A stretch of DNA of 64,000 bases from Mytilus californianus (Eukaryota > Mollusca > Bivalvia > Mytilida > Mytilidae), in the NCBI RefSeq assembly GCF_021869535.1, contig NW_026262593.1:54921318-54985317 (forward strand), in the 5' to 3' direction. This document shows, one piece after another, positions 23,143-35,260 of this stretch. A model generated the notes under the pieces. It was not told the origin of the DNA. It saw only the letters and a program-made list of their open reading frames with translations, and did not search any database. Position numbers and translations under genes: made by a program. The stretch's first letter is position 1, and each line of letters begins with the position of its first letter.

Positions 23143-24330
23143 AACATTGATTCTGATTTTTGGTAATTGAATGCATTTCTAGAACACTTACCACTCATTT
23201 AGTTGTAAGATAATTTTTGTTTTATCATACTGCTATAATGATATTATGAATGTCTGTTTCTGTTTTCTTCCGTTAAATACCAATTCCTCAGAGCAATTGG
23301 TACTTTGCGGAACGGAACGGAATGACAAATTATTTTTTTTTAAATCCAAATCAGTGTTTCTTACCATTGTCAGAGAGGACGACAGGAGGTCTTGTCTTCT
23401 TAGATATAATTACGAATGAGTAATACTTTTTGTCTGACTTGCCTATTTCATATAAATTATTGATTCGGTTATTGAATGCATATCTAAAACACGTACTACT
23501 CATTTAAAAAAAGAGGTGTAGGACAATATTTTTTTTATCATACTATTATATTATATTATAGAAATCTCGTTCCGTTCGATTCCGTTAAATACCAATTCTT
23601 CAGAGCAATTAATTGGTACTTTGCGGAACGGAACGGAACGGAATAACAAATCTAAAAAGTTAAATTCAGAATCAATGTTTCTAATCATCGTCGGAAAGGA
23701 CGACGGGAGATCTTGTCTTCTTAGATATCATAAAGAATGGAAGGTGGAAGACTTTTTTCTCTGACCTGCCAATGCGTCAAATTCATGAATATTTATCAGG
23801 ACATGAATGTACATCTACAGGATATTTCCCGATGTTATACATTATAACACATTTTACATTGTGTTATCTGTATATTAAAAACCGTAAACAGAAATATTTA
23901 AAGTTTGTATTGTTTCAAAGATTTTTCGAAATTTTTACAGACACCCCCTATGGATACCTCAAATGAAATTCCGGTCCGTTCCGTTCCGTTTCGTTCCGTT
24001 CCGTAAAGTACCAATAGCCGGGAACGAAGCAACGTACACCATGATGTTTATATCCCATCATATAGAAATATTTTTCCGATGTGTTGGATAACCTTTCTAT
24101 CCGCCTCGATATTTGTACATGTAACTTTTGAAAAGAAAATATAGAAAATCTGCTACTCAGTAAAATTATTGGAACTGATTTTTTGTAATTAATAAAAGTT
24201 AATATTTCGAATTAAAAGTGTTTTTAAATTGTTCTGGTTTGAAAACATATACGTAAAATATTAAGATAAAAGTCGTTTTAATAAAATAAATGTGCAGATG
24301 AACACGAAGTTTATTTTTTAATTTACACAA

Positions 24331-24640
24331 TCAGTTAACGCGAAAAGTAAACGCGCGTTTACTTTCAAGTGCACGTAAAAATACATCTGTGAAATCTGTA
24401 GTAAACGCCCGTTTACTTTTAAGTGCACATAAACATAAACTTGTGAAATCTGAAGAAAACGGCCGTTTACTACTGACTAAACGGACACAGAGTAAACGCC
24501 CGTTTACTCGGGTAGACATTAGAAATTTCCATTTTGACCGCGTTAACGTAATTATAGTAAACGCGCGTTTACTAGTAAACGTGAAAATTGAAGTTAACTA
24601 ACGAAATATGTGCACGCGGCGTTAACGTGTGTTTACTTTA
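24331..24640. repeat. Right subterminal palindrome array of the 15.2-kb insertion
   Basis: Multiple 18-22 bp palindromes occur, including a perfect one of 22 bp at 24345-24366 centred on GTAAACGCGCGTTTAC. Near-perfect versions lie near 24400, 24457, 24492 and 24558. They match the vocabulary at 9489-9693. Confidence 0.8.
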
Positions 24641-24666
24641 TGTAATGCTTGGTCTGCACCCAACTG
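24640..24666 (-). repeat. Right terminal inverted repeat (27 bp) of the 15.2-kb insertion
   Basis: Exact reverse complement of 9444-9470, followed by the TA target copy at 24667-24668. Confidence 0.9.
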
Positions 24667-24668
24667 TA

Positions 24669-26345
24669 AACTATAGTTACTTTGTATTTTCGTACACAAT
24701 ACCATGGTTTAAATTTTTATTGACGTTATTTCTTTGATAGTGAAGTGTACCATCATATTTTTTCATTGTAACTTTTTCAGCTGGCATTGATGAACTATTT
24801 GTCAAAGTTGTATGAAGGGCAACTCTGTCCATTTCAACAGCGAAATACAAAATCGTAGCTTTAAAAGTGCGACTTTTCACATGTGTCTTATGACTTCATT
24901 TCATGTCTAAATAGTTCAGAGTAAGTATACACCAGAGTATATGTCAAGATGTGCTTCAGATTTTTCAACTTTTGTTTGATTTAGTTACTGTATAACTCAA
25001 ATGTGTGTACGTAAAATAAATGTCTTCACTGGGAACTCCGGAGCTGAAACCTACAGACTTCAGTTTAGCGGGGACGTTACTCTTGCAGACATTTGTGTCA
25101 TTTTTGCACATAGGATCTCTATAGACACTGTCAGTGTAGCAAAGTTTTGCCTCCCAAGGACATGTCGACTCAGCTACCGAATAAAGCATTCAAATAGTGA
25201 CTGCACGATACATACCCAGAAATTTCGCAATTCATTGACCTAAAACACAACCTTTTCTATTAAGAATAAATATTTTATATGTAAAGGTGTCGACGTAAAG
25301 TAAGATAACGAACTTACAATACCTTTACAAAGATTTGACTCAATGTAAATACTTAAAAATAAGGTCGCCACACATAAATTGTGATGCACATGCTGACCTT
25401 TTAAAGCTGACCCATCCTACATTGCATATCATAACAAGCCCTCAATTTATTTTTACTTGCACTAATTTTCTAGACACGTTCCGGTATACATATAACTATT
25501 CTTGAAGGTATTCTTAACCATTTTTATCTAATTAATTGCTTCATCATCAGTGGCAAATATTACAGTCATAATGCATATAAATAGTTATGTGATGCGGAAA
25601 AATTACTTAAGTCAAATTCAAGTTCTATTCAATAAATTCTTGTATAACAAAACCGTGATCTGTGTGGGAAACATCTGAACTAAACAATAACTGATTTTTT
25701 GATTTTTGCTGTTTAACGCCACTTTCATCACACTTGGCTACTTCATGGTAGACAGTTTTTATTATTGGGAAAATCCGGAGCGTGCCCAGAGAACCATCAA
25801 ATCTTAGGCAGGAAAACTGGCTGTCCTAGTCAACCAAATTGGATTCGAAAGTACATGCCACATGCGGGTTTCAAAATCTGAAGTAAGCAGTGAAGCAATA
25901 ATGTTATAAACGAAAGAAACTTTTGTGCACTGTATACAGTTTAGTTTTGCATTATGTAAATTAAATTAAAAAAGACGTTTAAAAAAAATCGAAAAAAAAA
26001 CAAATGGTAGCATCAGCCAAGTAATTAATTCATTCATACTTATCTTTTGTCGATGGGATTCTGTCTCAAAGAGGGAAACTCGCAGTTGGGTATACCTTCA
26101 AACGTGCACATGTCTTTTGGTTATTTTTGTCGCTAGATTGCTGTCTCGTTGACGTTTACCGCACATTTTCCTTTTGATGCACACTATTTATTTTCAAACA
26201 TGCAGTTAAGGTGTTATGTCATGCTTAATAAAGCGAGAAAGCATTAAAGAAGATCAATGAACTATATAGAAAAAAGAAATGGTCAAATATTTGAAAAATG
26301 TCATGTTTGGTCGCTCGTAATCGATTGTTTATAAATATAGTTCCT
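24669..26345. repeat. Tandem ~1.6-kb unit C
   Basis: Starts 'aactatagttactttg', directly continuing the sequence broken at 9443. It contains the Cys-rich open segment 24965-25189, a second minus-strand open piece within 24677-24880 (core RTFKATILYFAVEMDRVALH), and the SINE tail at about 25698-25877. Confidence 0.85.
24965..25189 (-). CDS. Conserved Cys-rich open segment in unit C (possible exon)
   Basis: 74 codons, MLYSVAESTCPWEAKLCYTDSVY...CKNDTNVCKSNVPAKLK...PSEDIYFTYTHLSY. It is the least altered relative of 6490-6729 and 8097-8321. If the segment is joined at the donor-like position to the downstream conserved piece (RTFKATI...SMPAEKVT), the frame is kept. However, the putative acceptor (GAAAAG) has no pyrimidine tract, so that joining is speculative. 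Product unknown. Confidence 0.35.
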   Translation of the reverse strand: MLYSVAESTCPWEAKLCYTDSVYRDPMCKNDTNVCKSNVPAKLKSVGFSSGVPSEDIYFTYTHLSYTVTKSNKS

Positions 26346-27120
26346 GTCATTTGTATGCATATAAATTATAATTACTTTGTCTTTTCGTACACAATCTATG
26401 GTTTAGAATTATTAGTTAGTTTATTTCTTTGATAGTGAAGTGTATCATCATTCTTTTTGTATTGTAACTTTTTAAGCTGGCATTAAGGGACTTTTTGTCA
26501 AAGTTGTATGAAAGCAATTCTGTCCATTTCAACAGCGTAATAGAAAATCGTAGCTTTAAAAGTGCGACTTTTCTCATGTGTCTTATGACTTCATTTGATG
26601 TCTAAGCAGTTCAGAATAAGTATACACCCGAGTATATGTCAAGATGTGCTTCAGATTTTTCAACTTTTGTTTGATTTAGTCACTGTTTACCTCAAATGTG
26701 TGTATGAAAAATAAATGTCTTCACTGGGAATTCCAGAGTTGAAACATGCAGACTTCAGTTTAGCGGGGACGTTTCTCTTGCAGATATTTATGTCTTTTTT
26801 GCACACAGGATCTTTACAGACACTGTCAGTGTAGCAAAGTTTTGCTTCCCAAGGACATGTCTACTTCACGACCGAATGACGCATTAAGATAGTGACTGCG
26901 CAATACATTCCCAGAAATGCAGCAATCCCCGGACATAAAACACACCCTTTTCTATAAAGAATAAAGATGTTATATCTAAAGGTGTCGACGTAAGTAAGAA
27001 AACTGACTGTAGCTACAAAACTTACCTTTACAGACGCCACACATAAATTGTGATTGACACACTGACCTTTTAACGCAGGCCGAACCTGTGTTGTTGTATC
27101 CGTACAAGCCCTCAATTTCT
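26346..27120. repeat. Tandem unit D, truncated
   Basis: Aligns with units A-C from 'atgcatataaattataattac' through the Cys-rich segment (about 26665-26875, minus strand). There the core TCPWEAKLCYTDSV...NVPAKLKS is retained but bounded by stops at both ends. It continues to 'acaagccctcaatttct' at about 27120 and then the similarity ends, so the SINE tail is absent. Confidence 0.8.
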
Positions 27121-27463
27121 TATCATTTTTTAAAAAAACAAATCATGAAAAACAAGAAAAACACTTCAACAACACAATAACAAAAAAAAAAGAAAAAAGA
27201 ATAAAACATGCAAAAATGGAAAAAAAGGAACAGAAAATCAAACAGCGAAAATTGACTAACATGAGCACTTAAATATTTACATAAAAGTGCAAACTTATAT
27301 CTAGTTATTAACTGCTAGACACTTCCTTTCCCTGTAATATTTTGTACAAATGGAAGTATTGTTGTAGTCATCACGTGAAATACATTCTAAGATAACAAGT
27401 GATCAAAACAGAAAATGTTTCTGTGAATTTGATAAATTAACCCTATGCTTTACATTATTGTTA
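27121..27463. other. AT-rich non-coding stretch
   Basis: Begins with an A-rich low-complexity tract (27130-27240). No gene, RNA or repeat relationship to the rest of the window is seen. Confidence 0.4.
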
Positions 27464-27605
27464 AGAGGCCAGCTGAAGCCCGCCTCCGGGTATGAGAGTT
27501 TATCGCTGCGTTGAAGACCCGTAGTGACATTGGACTGTTTTCTGCTCTTTGGTCGGGTTGTTGTCTCTTTGACACATTTAACGTTGTCATTTTCTATTCT
27601 ATACC
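27464..27605 (+). repeat. Short interspersed repeat, copy 1
   Basis: Shares 'gcctccgggt', 'ctcgctgcgttga', 'tctttggtcgggttgttgtctctttga' with 34510-34645 and 38030-38160. I associate this family with Mytilus genomes. Confidence 0.8.
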
Positions 27606-27888
27606 CTTGTAAAAAAAATTGTGGTTTTTAATTCTTATTTGTTTCATATAATTTTAAAGTACATTGTTAAACTTGATTACTAGATTATCTTACTCATCTC
27701 TTTATGAACAAATAGTACAGAGTAGACAAGGCACACTGTTTCTATTCTTCCATGAGTGTCTGTTTGACCCAATACTAATAATAATTTGAAAATAGAAGAA
27801 TAATTTGTGTTGTAAATTATCATGCTGCTATTTGTCTTAAATTTCTGAAAATATATATAGTATACAAATGCTTTTTCAAGCGGTATGA

Positions 27889-29587
27889 TTAAAATTTAAT
27901 TAAGTTTGTAACTTTGTATAGGAAGCATTGTCCAGATAAATTACACACAACGAGTATGTTGGTTTTACGGCCGTAGTGTATTGCTCTAGGTTTTTGCAAT
28001 CCATATTTTTTGTCAAGAGGACTCTTGATTCCTTGCCATCGTGTCCTACTACCAACAATTGATTACTACCCCTACATGCTACAAAATTGTTTCCAGACGC
28101 ATCGTTAGTTATACTCATAGGATAATCTGATTTCTGAAAGTCAAGTTTCCAAAAAAATTCTCCATTCAATTCAGTTGAGTATACGGCATCACTTTTGTGT
28201 GTGGTATAATAAAGTTTGTTATGCAACAATGAACAACGAAAGATGATATCGGCTGTTGACAAAGTGGATAAGATATTACCAGACAGATTAAGGAACTGAA
28301 TGGTCTGGTTGTAGAGACTGACGACCAGTTGTTCGCCTCTACTAATAATACCGTAGCAGTTGTCTTTCGTATGTATAGTCCTCTGCACTTTTGACGAGTT
28401 AACATCAACAATAATAACTTTCTTCTTGACAAATGATGTTGTAGCAACTGTGTCCTTAACTATCCCTGCAACATCATAACATGTTTCCTCAGATGGTATT
28501 GTTTTGATATACTCGCCTTCTTGATTCATGATAACAAGTCTTTTGTTAAACGGTTCGTCATCAGCCAGCACAATTCTCCCGTCGTCGAACATATCGATTC
28601 CTGTTATAAGCGTGTCGCTGGATGCTCCATCTGGTGTGTGGAAAGAGCGGATATTAGTCAATTTAATGTTATCTACAGTGTTAGAAAAAGGAACGAAAAT
28701 CTGTCCCTGCTTCTCCTTCTTAAGAAGAATTTTCTTTGAGGACGAAGAATTCACTTCTATCTTACCTAATTCTGTGACGTCTTTCTCGAAATTCATAAGT
28801 GTCGGTGAAAATTTTATGTGAATATCACAATGATTCATTATCTGATCGGTTTGTAAGGACATCCAATCTTTTTCTTCTATCTCAATTCTTTTATTCAGTT
28901 CGTGTATACAAAGGAAAGCTTGGAAATTTGACGCGTGTCGCTTAGTTTTTTCCAAATCACCACTTGTGTTTCCAACTTTTGTGCGCATTTTTGAGAGCTT
29001 TTTAATAAAACTATCAATATTTCCGTTCTGTTTTTTCTCCATGTTGTCCAATTAATCCAAAAGATCTTTTCTAGTTTAATTAAATGATCATTTATTGCTG
29101 CTCGGATATTTTGCACTTCAGAAATGATTTTTTTTTGCTGAACTTCAAAAGATGCTCGATTATTTTGTTTCTCAGTTATCAGATTGCCAATAAGTTCGCT
29201 GATGTCCTTTGCCATATCTTCTAAATCTGAAAAAGCAGCAGACGACTTTACTCCTCCCACTACTTCCGATAATGGCTTTAATTTCTGACAGATGCCATGT
29301 TTCTCTGCAACGCAAGACCCACAGCACGGTTCGTTGTGAATGAAACAATAGAATTCGAATTTTAACCTGTGTCCTATGTATTTCTGTGTGATTGCAGCAA
29401 CAGAACTAGGCAGCTGCTGGTAATCTTGAATGGATATTGTTTTATGATTCTTTTATAATCCCATGCGCCCATGTTGTCTTTCGCAATCATTACAAATGGC
29501 TTCTTCACATTCTGAACACCAAACTGAAGCAGATTTTGTTATGTTATCTGTCATACAAATATCGCATATCGGTACGGATGTCGCCAT
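27889..29587 (-). pseudogene. TRIM-like (B-box / coiled coil / beta-propeller) pseudogene
   Basis: Full-length relative of 39372-41045, starting MATSVPICDI after an acceptor-like TTTTTCAG. The domains are recognisable in order: B-box 1 (CDICMTD...WCSECEEAICNDCERQHG), B-box 2 (FYCFIHNEPCCGSCVAEKH), coiled coil, linker NSSSSKKILLKKEKQGQIF, and propeller up to SGQCFLYKVTN. At least four breaks are visible: a TAA in B-box 1 (ACA to TAA in a GRMGL-stop-KNHK context), a single-base loss near 29071 that shifts the frame inside LEKDLLDKL, a TAA close after it, and a frameshift in an A-run near 28000 that alters the last 25 codons. The longest surviving piece is 27900-29051. Not expected to make the full protein. 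Confidence 0.9.
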
Positions 29588-30500
29588 ATTAATCTGAAAA
29601 ATAAAATATACATTAGATCAGTTTCATATAATATGTGTTTTTATTGATTAAAAAAATGTCTTGATTCATTATTAACAGAGTAGTCTAAGAAAATAAAAGC
29701 CACATGTCCGGATCCTGCTATGAAAGTAGGTGCTGTTGATCAGTCAGAATATTTCACCAATATTATTATATAAATATAGTCATCGTATTGGTGAAGATAT
29801 TCAATATACTTGTAATCAAAAACTGATAAACATTTTTGAACTAATAACTTCCGAATGTATTCATAGAATTATGACTATCTTGGCAAATCTTTTTTATCCT
29901 GATTATTTTATTTAAACTGTACACTTTTATCATGTTTATGCATAATTTTGTTTTACTTCTCATTGCACACAACTTTGCTATGGCATTGTAAAAGTATAAC
30001 AGAGGCTTCTATGAGACTGAATCGCTCATCTAACAAGAAAATGCAACGTAATTTTTTTGTTTTCCTTCACCTTTTTTTAGATGAAATATATTCCGTGATA
30101 CAAATCAATTATTTTGAAATATGCAGCGTTCTAGAAGCGTTCAATAGAAATCAATGGAAAACAATTAGGCGGGACCAATATTTCAAAATCAAGGGTAATT
30201 TTCTAACAGTTTTTCAACCTTACAAAATTAAAGTATTGCAGTTTGATTATGCGTTTTCCGAACCTATGACCAAAACATTTTTCTATGATATCTTTATATT
30301 CCAATGTGTTTCAACAACCTTCCGTTTTGACACTTCAATTGAAACAAATACTTTGAAAATGCTTCTAGATCATATGTTTTCTTCAGTGCCAGGATTACAC
30401 TATTTCTAATGAGTACAAATCAGGATAACAATTTATTCATTAAAACGTTAATGTCATATATCTTTTCCCTCTGCTGCAACATAATCCAACTGCCGCCTTA
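29588..30500. other. 5' upstream DNA of the TRIM-like pseudogene, related to 41.1-41.5 and 55.8-56.1 kb
   Basis: Phrases such as 'ttgcacacaactttgctatggcattgtaaaagta' and 'aggcttctatgagactgaatcgctcatctaacaagaa' are matched at 41397-41480 and 56020-56095, so this is duplicated flanking sequence. A 153-codon plus-strand reading at 29948-30409 lies largely within it and has no sign of being a gene. Confidence 0.6.
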
Positions 30501-30504
30501 AAGC

Positions 30505-30966
30505 AGTTATTACATTATTAATAAGCAGTGATATATTTTGGCAGGTTTCATGTTAAAATAAGAAGATGTGATATGATTGCATATGAGACAAATCTCCCCT
30601 AGAGACCAAATGACATAGAACATTGTACAATTATATGTCATCGTACGGCCTTGTTCACTGAGCATAACCTTTACCACATAGTCAGCTATAAAAGGCCCAA
30701 AATGACAAATGTAAAACAACGGCCTAATTTATGTACAAAATAAAAAATAAAAACAGATGATATACAGCAACAAACGATAACCACTGGATTACAGGCTTCT
30801 GACTTGGGACAGGCTCATACAGTATGTAGTCGGGATAAACTTGTTTGCCGGCGCCAAACCCTCCTCTTACCGTAGATTGTGGTGTAACAGAACAACATAA
30901 GAACAAACTAAAACTCAGTTGAAAAGGGCTTAACTGATCAGATGGATGCAAAGCAGTATTCATCAT
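30505..30966 (-). repeat. Interspersed repeat related to 52980-53355
   Basis: 'agaagatgtgatatgattgc', 'tagtcagctataaaaggccc', 'aatgacaaatgtaaaaca' and 'cttgggacaggc' match, in reverse complement and the same order, words at 52980-53355. The strand given is arbitrary, opposite to that second copy. Confidence 0.7.
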
Positions 30967-31019
30967 GGTTTTCCGGTTACTATCTCAAACGAAATCGGCA
31001 AAATAGGTATTGATTGGCA

Positions 31020-31319
31020 GTAAAAGAGAGGCGAAAGATACCAAAGGGACATTAAAACTCATAAGTCGGAAATAAACTGACAAAGTCATGGCTAAAAAAA
31101 GAGATTACAGTTAAACAATAGTACACAAAGAAAACATAGAAAACTTAACACTGAACAACACGAACCCCACCAAAAACTGCCGTTGATCTCATATGCTCCG
31201 GAAGAGTAAGCTGATCATGCTCCACATGTGGCACCCTTCGTGTTGCTCATTTTGGTACAAACCCGGTAATAAGTCTAATTCGGTACGTCACATTTTGGGA
31301 AAAGGGGACGGGATTGTAG
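31020..31319 (-). repeat. 3' tail of the Penelope-like element (copy 3 of the interspersed tail)
   Basis: Homologous to 1187-1480 and 9795-9925 ('ggacattaaaactcataagtcg', 'aactgacaaagtcatggctaaa', 'aaccccaccaaaaactg'). It directly continues into the reverse transcriptase relic at 31320-32243, linking the two. Confidence 0.7.
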
Positions 31320-32243
31320 TTACGACATTTGGAACATATCTGCTTTCATCAGTGAAACGGATATTCCATAACGGCCCACCAACTCGTGATGGCGTCCGTA
31401 AAATTTACGAAGGGATGATTTTAACTTCTTCACTTTGAACTCTTGGTTTAATAGCTTTCTAGTGAGCAGCAACCCTCTATCAAGGAAATCATGATAGGAG
31501 AAATACAAGTCCTGGAATATCGTATCAACTGGCAGATATATTTCCAGCATACAGGCGCTGCTGGAATGTTGCTACAAAGATATGGAAAGTTCACAATTGG
31601 GAAGCTGAAATGATCTCTTTTGTTTTTAAGTTTTATTTTCAACCGACCCTCATTGTCAATTCTAGATGTAAGTCAAGATATGAGGCAGACTTAATTGTAT
31701 CTGTTGTATCCTTTATCTCAAGTTCGATGGGATAGATGCGTTCAACATAGTCAGCAAATTTTGAATTCTTTAGTGAAAGAACATCATGTATGTAGCGGAA
31801 AGTAAAGTGAAAGGATACTGCTAACATCTTTTCTTTCTTCCTTTGTAGTTCCTGTATGAATTCAGCCTCATATGAATAAAGGAATAAGTCGGCAAGAAAA
31901 GGGGCACAGTTGGTTCCAATGGGAATGCCGATTATTTGTTGAAAAACACGTCCTCCAAACGTGACAAAAATGTTGTCAATCAAGAATTCAAGAATCTTGA
32001 TATTGTCAGTTTCAAAGAATTTTTTGTTTGAATCAGAGTGATTTTTTACAAAATGTAATTTATCCCTCCCTAAGACAAGATAATTGTATCTTTGTTGGCC
32101 ATTATTTTTTACGAAACAAAGCAGAACCAACTTTTTCAATTTGTCTTTTAGTTTGGAATGGGGAATATTTGTGTAAAGTGAAGAAAAGTAAAATGTTTTA
32201 ATACTATTGCAAGATGAAAGAGTTTTAGAGTGTATGTACCCTT
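31320..32243 (-). pseudogene. Penelope-like reverse transcriptase fragment, catalytically dead
   Basis: The minus-strand reading has the RT motif order of Penelope-like elements: SSLYTNIPHSKLKDKLKKL (motif A), FLIDNIFVTFGGRVFQQIIGIPIGTN (motif B region), FRYIHDVLSLKNSKF (motif C), then FPIVNFPYLCSNIPAAP and LRKFYGRHHELVGRYGISVS in two further frames. The catalytic Asp of motif A is Tyr (TFYFSSL for the usual Y-D-F-S-T-L) and the first Asp of motif C is His (YIHD for YIDD). Frame changes occur near 31640 and 31545, and a TAA precedes the preserved part at about 32244, so the 5' half is missing. This family normally provides target-primed reverse transcription; this copy cannot. Confidence 0.85.
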
Positions 32244-33149
32244 AAAGATCTTTGAAATTTATATATACATATGCACCTTACTTTGTACTAGGCAAACATG
32301 TCCTAGTTCACAAGGTTACAAACAGACATGTTGATTTTGAAGTTAAATGCATGTTTACTTGATATAATACTTATGTCATGTAATAATAAAACCAAGGGGA
32401 AAGAATCAATGGTATGGTATCATATAAACCACAAGCTATGTCACCCGAGGCAGAGACGATATTCGGAGGAAATATGTTCAGAGAGGATTAAGATGTTATG
32501 TAACGGGAGGAAATGTTTGTTTAGTTGATTCTTTTGTGGACTGTTGTGTATCTGTTCTGGATTTTATTTCGTTTGGTCATGGAGTTGTTCGTCTTTCCTT
32601 GCCTTAAACAAGATACCATCTTGGTATACTAGTATCATATATATATTATTAATACTATATGTTTATAAAGATATTCTCGTACCACATCTTCTTATTCATA
32701 TATATAGAAATGAATAAAGACAAAAATAAAACGTTGAAAATAGAATGGTAGATCCGTAATCATAAGCATCTATACTATTATAATAACATGGTCCAATTTG
32801 TTAGCCGGCATGATGTAAAAACATATATAACTAATATACGACAATGGCGTTGTTTAAAATTAACACCATTTCAGGCCCTTTTGTTGTCCACATAATTGAT
32901 ATTACTTATCCCATTCCGATACCAATAGTGTATATCACATGTAGTTTCCAAGTGTTATCTGTTACCTTCTGTAACCCCCCCCCCCCCCCTCTATCAGGAG
33001 AACCTGTAAGTTTTCCAGTAGTTGTTTAATATCCATGTTACACTATAGTACACTATTTAACAAGTATGTATTTTCTTCCACCTTATTCCTACTATTATTT
33101 AGTAAAACAAAATATATTTAGGTAAGAAGATTACGGACAGATAAATCAA
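32244..33149. other. Non-coding stretch with a poly-C run
   Basis: Contains a run of about 14 C at 32975-32990 and otherwise no recognisable gene or repeat. Confidence 0.4.
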
Positions 33150-35260
33150 CTTCGATTTGATAACAAGAAGGGGGTTTCATTAAATAGAATAAAATTCTTG
33201 AATTGCCCCTTTTGGTCTAAGAAACAATAACCAGAATACAAAAATAACAAAAGACATCCATGCCACTAAAACTGCTGTAGCAGATCTTAACGAAGTTATA
33301 TATATTCTTTCTTAAGTAGACGTAAGTACACATTTATTCAAATCTTTCATTAAATGTCAATTTATATAATATTTAAATAGCCGTTAAATACCTGCTTTAT
33401 GAATCAGACTGTCAAAAAAAATATTCCACAACTATTACTGCAGGTCTTTTGTGTAAATTTCATAACAGACAGTCAACAGAAAGGTAACCTGGAAGTTATG
33501 TCATACGATATACCTTTCACAAGTGACAAAAAGGTTTATATCCCCTTGACTGTTAGAATGTTTATAAAAAAAACCACATATTTTAGTTTTATGTCAACGT
33601 TATATGTTTGCATTAGTATTTGTTTATATATGTATTTGATAACCTGTCGTTTTGATCTTATAGTTCAATTAAGTTTATTGTTCACTGCGAGGCTTCAAAA
33701 TGATATGTACACTCAATTTAAATAGCAAACACTTGATGATATCCTACATTGATAAGATTGGCAATAAAACAAGTGTGATATAATAATCTAAAACGTTTAT
33801 GACCTACAAGATGCTTTTCAACTATAATATGTTATGCCCATGACAGTGATGTTTTAGATTCAAAAGAATGTTGTCTATGTTGAATAGTAAGCCAGGTATT
33901 TTACTATCAAAAACTTCTCAAACTTTTAAAAATTGTTTCACAAATACAATGATTTGGTTTTAGAATATAACTAAACCCGTAGAATTCTTTTTAAAACGGC
34001 AAATCACATACTAATTTGTACTATAAAGGTAAAAAAACGATCCATGCCAATTCATTGATCTTTTGAATGAACAAATTCTTAATAAAATCTTTGGATATTG
34101 ATTCTATCGATACTAACATTGATTGTGTTTTGATAAATTAAAACATAACTAATAATAAATTGCTATACCTTTGCAAAAACTTATTATCCTGCATCATGCC
34201 GATGTTTTATACCTATATTTTGGCATTGCAAAAGGTCATGCTTTTGTCAGACTGTGTATGATGTCTTTAACCTTTTTCTTTGAGGTTTAATTTTGTTCAT
34301 TTATTTAATTGATATTAATAGCTGACTCTCTGAAAAATGTGCACTGATTTTGGATATCATAGTGAGTGGTTGTCTTTTATCTTTATTTTAAAAAGATACA
34401 AAATCACATAAACAGAAATATCCGTATATTATCGGTAAGATATTAAGTCAAAATTATCATGTGTACCCTAATGGCATTATAACATTTACATCGTTGGAAA
34501 CATGTATATCTGTGAAAACCAGCCTCCGGGTGCGCGATTTTCTCGCTGCGTTGAGTGCCCATTGGTGGCCTTGGCCTGTTTTTTGTCTTTGGTCGGGTTG
34601 TTGTCTCTTTGAAGCATTCCAGTTTCCAATCTCTATTCTATTTTTACTTGTTTAAGGATATAAAAGATCACGTTTTTCATAGCAATGTTTAAATTTCACA
34701 GATCACGAGGTCGAACATTCGTGTTTTTTTTACCATACTAAAGCTGTCATATTTGTCTCACATACTTAGTGGAGGGTCTCGATACTTATAAATTAATCAC
34801 TGAATATATTGCGAAGTAATCACCCATATTATTACCGACAATCATTAGACATACTCAATAGGATCTGTAATGCCAATTGCCATTCAACATAATTGAGTAT
34901 GCTATCATTTACAGCAGCTTTTGTCTTCCGTTTATATTACTCTCAACATACAATGCATTTTGCAATCGTGATTTTGATCTGTGATATCTGATGTATTTGC
35001 AGTACAGATAGCCGGTTATAAGGTGTGGATGAGATAATCTCAAATTAATAAGTTATATTATACTTTATTCCAATGAAAAAAGACTCATATGTCTGAACAT
35101 CGCTTATATATATAATTAATTATAACACTTTGTAATTGAAGAATCAAAGGTCGCAGTATAAAACGTTTTTCAAAATTTTATTCAAAGAAACGATGACAGT
35201 CAACACTTATGCTTTCTTGTTACACAAAAATAGGTAAAAACAGTTCTTCATTTGTAAGAA
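33150..35260. repeat. Duplicated upstream region, third copy (related to 43.7-45.9 and 58.2-60.5 kb)
   Basis: 'aagaagggggtttcatt', 'gccactaaaactgctgtagcagatct', 'cagactgtcaa...', 'gttgtcaacagaaaggtaacctggaagttatgtca' type words and the 35160-35240 block ('caaagaaacgatgacagtc...cttgttacacaaaaata') match 43680-44700 and 45815-45890. It is more diverged than the other two copies. A short interspersed repeat (34510-34645) has entered it. The 108-codon reading at 33399-33725 is not supported as a gene. Confidence 0.6.
34510..34645 (+). repeat. Short interspersed repeat, copy 2
   Basis: Same family as 27464-27605 and 38030-38160; shares 'cagcctccgggtgcg', 'ttctcgctgcgttga' and 'tggtcgggttgttgtctctttga'. 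Confidence 0.8.

Larger units (their letters stand above)
20226..24028. mobile_element. 3.8-kb foldback / Mutator-like element with ~430-bp TIRs
   Basis: The left arm (20235 to about 20660) is repeated as the reverse complement at about 23590-24019, including GGCTATTGGTACTTTACGGA at the extreme end and a long shared interior ('aaatatcctgtagatgtaca', 'gacgcattggcaggtcagag'). It is flanked by GGGAACTAA (20226-20234) and GGGAACGAA (24020-24028), a 9-bp duplication with one mismatch. Nine-base duplications with long TIRs are characteristic of Mutator-like and Foldback elements. CGGAA/TTCCG pentamer runs recur at 20256, 20618, 21467, 21917, 22946, 23310, 23625 and 23975. No transposase is present; a SINE and a MITE are nested inside. 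Confidence 0.8.

Noticed and set aside
24331..24601. Overlapping frames on both strands in the palindrome array (62 and 70 codons).
   Set aside because: Mirror-image frames are expected from palindromic repeats; the peptides are repeats of the motif.
29948..30409. 153-codon plus-strand reading frame.
   Set aside because: Lies in duplicated TRIM 5' flanking DNA; the related segments at 41.4 and 56.0 kb do not keep the frame, and it resembles no family I know.
33399..33725. 108-codon reading frame with a hydrophobic stretch.
   Set aside because: Part of the repeated upstream region; counterparts near 44.5 and 59.4 kb are not open.
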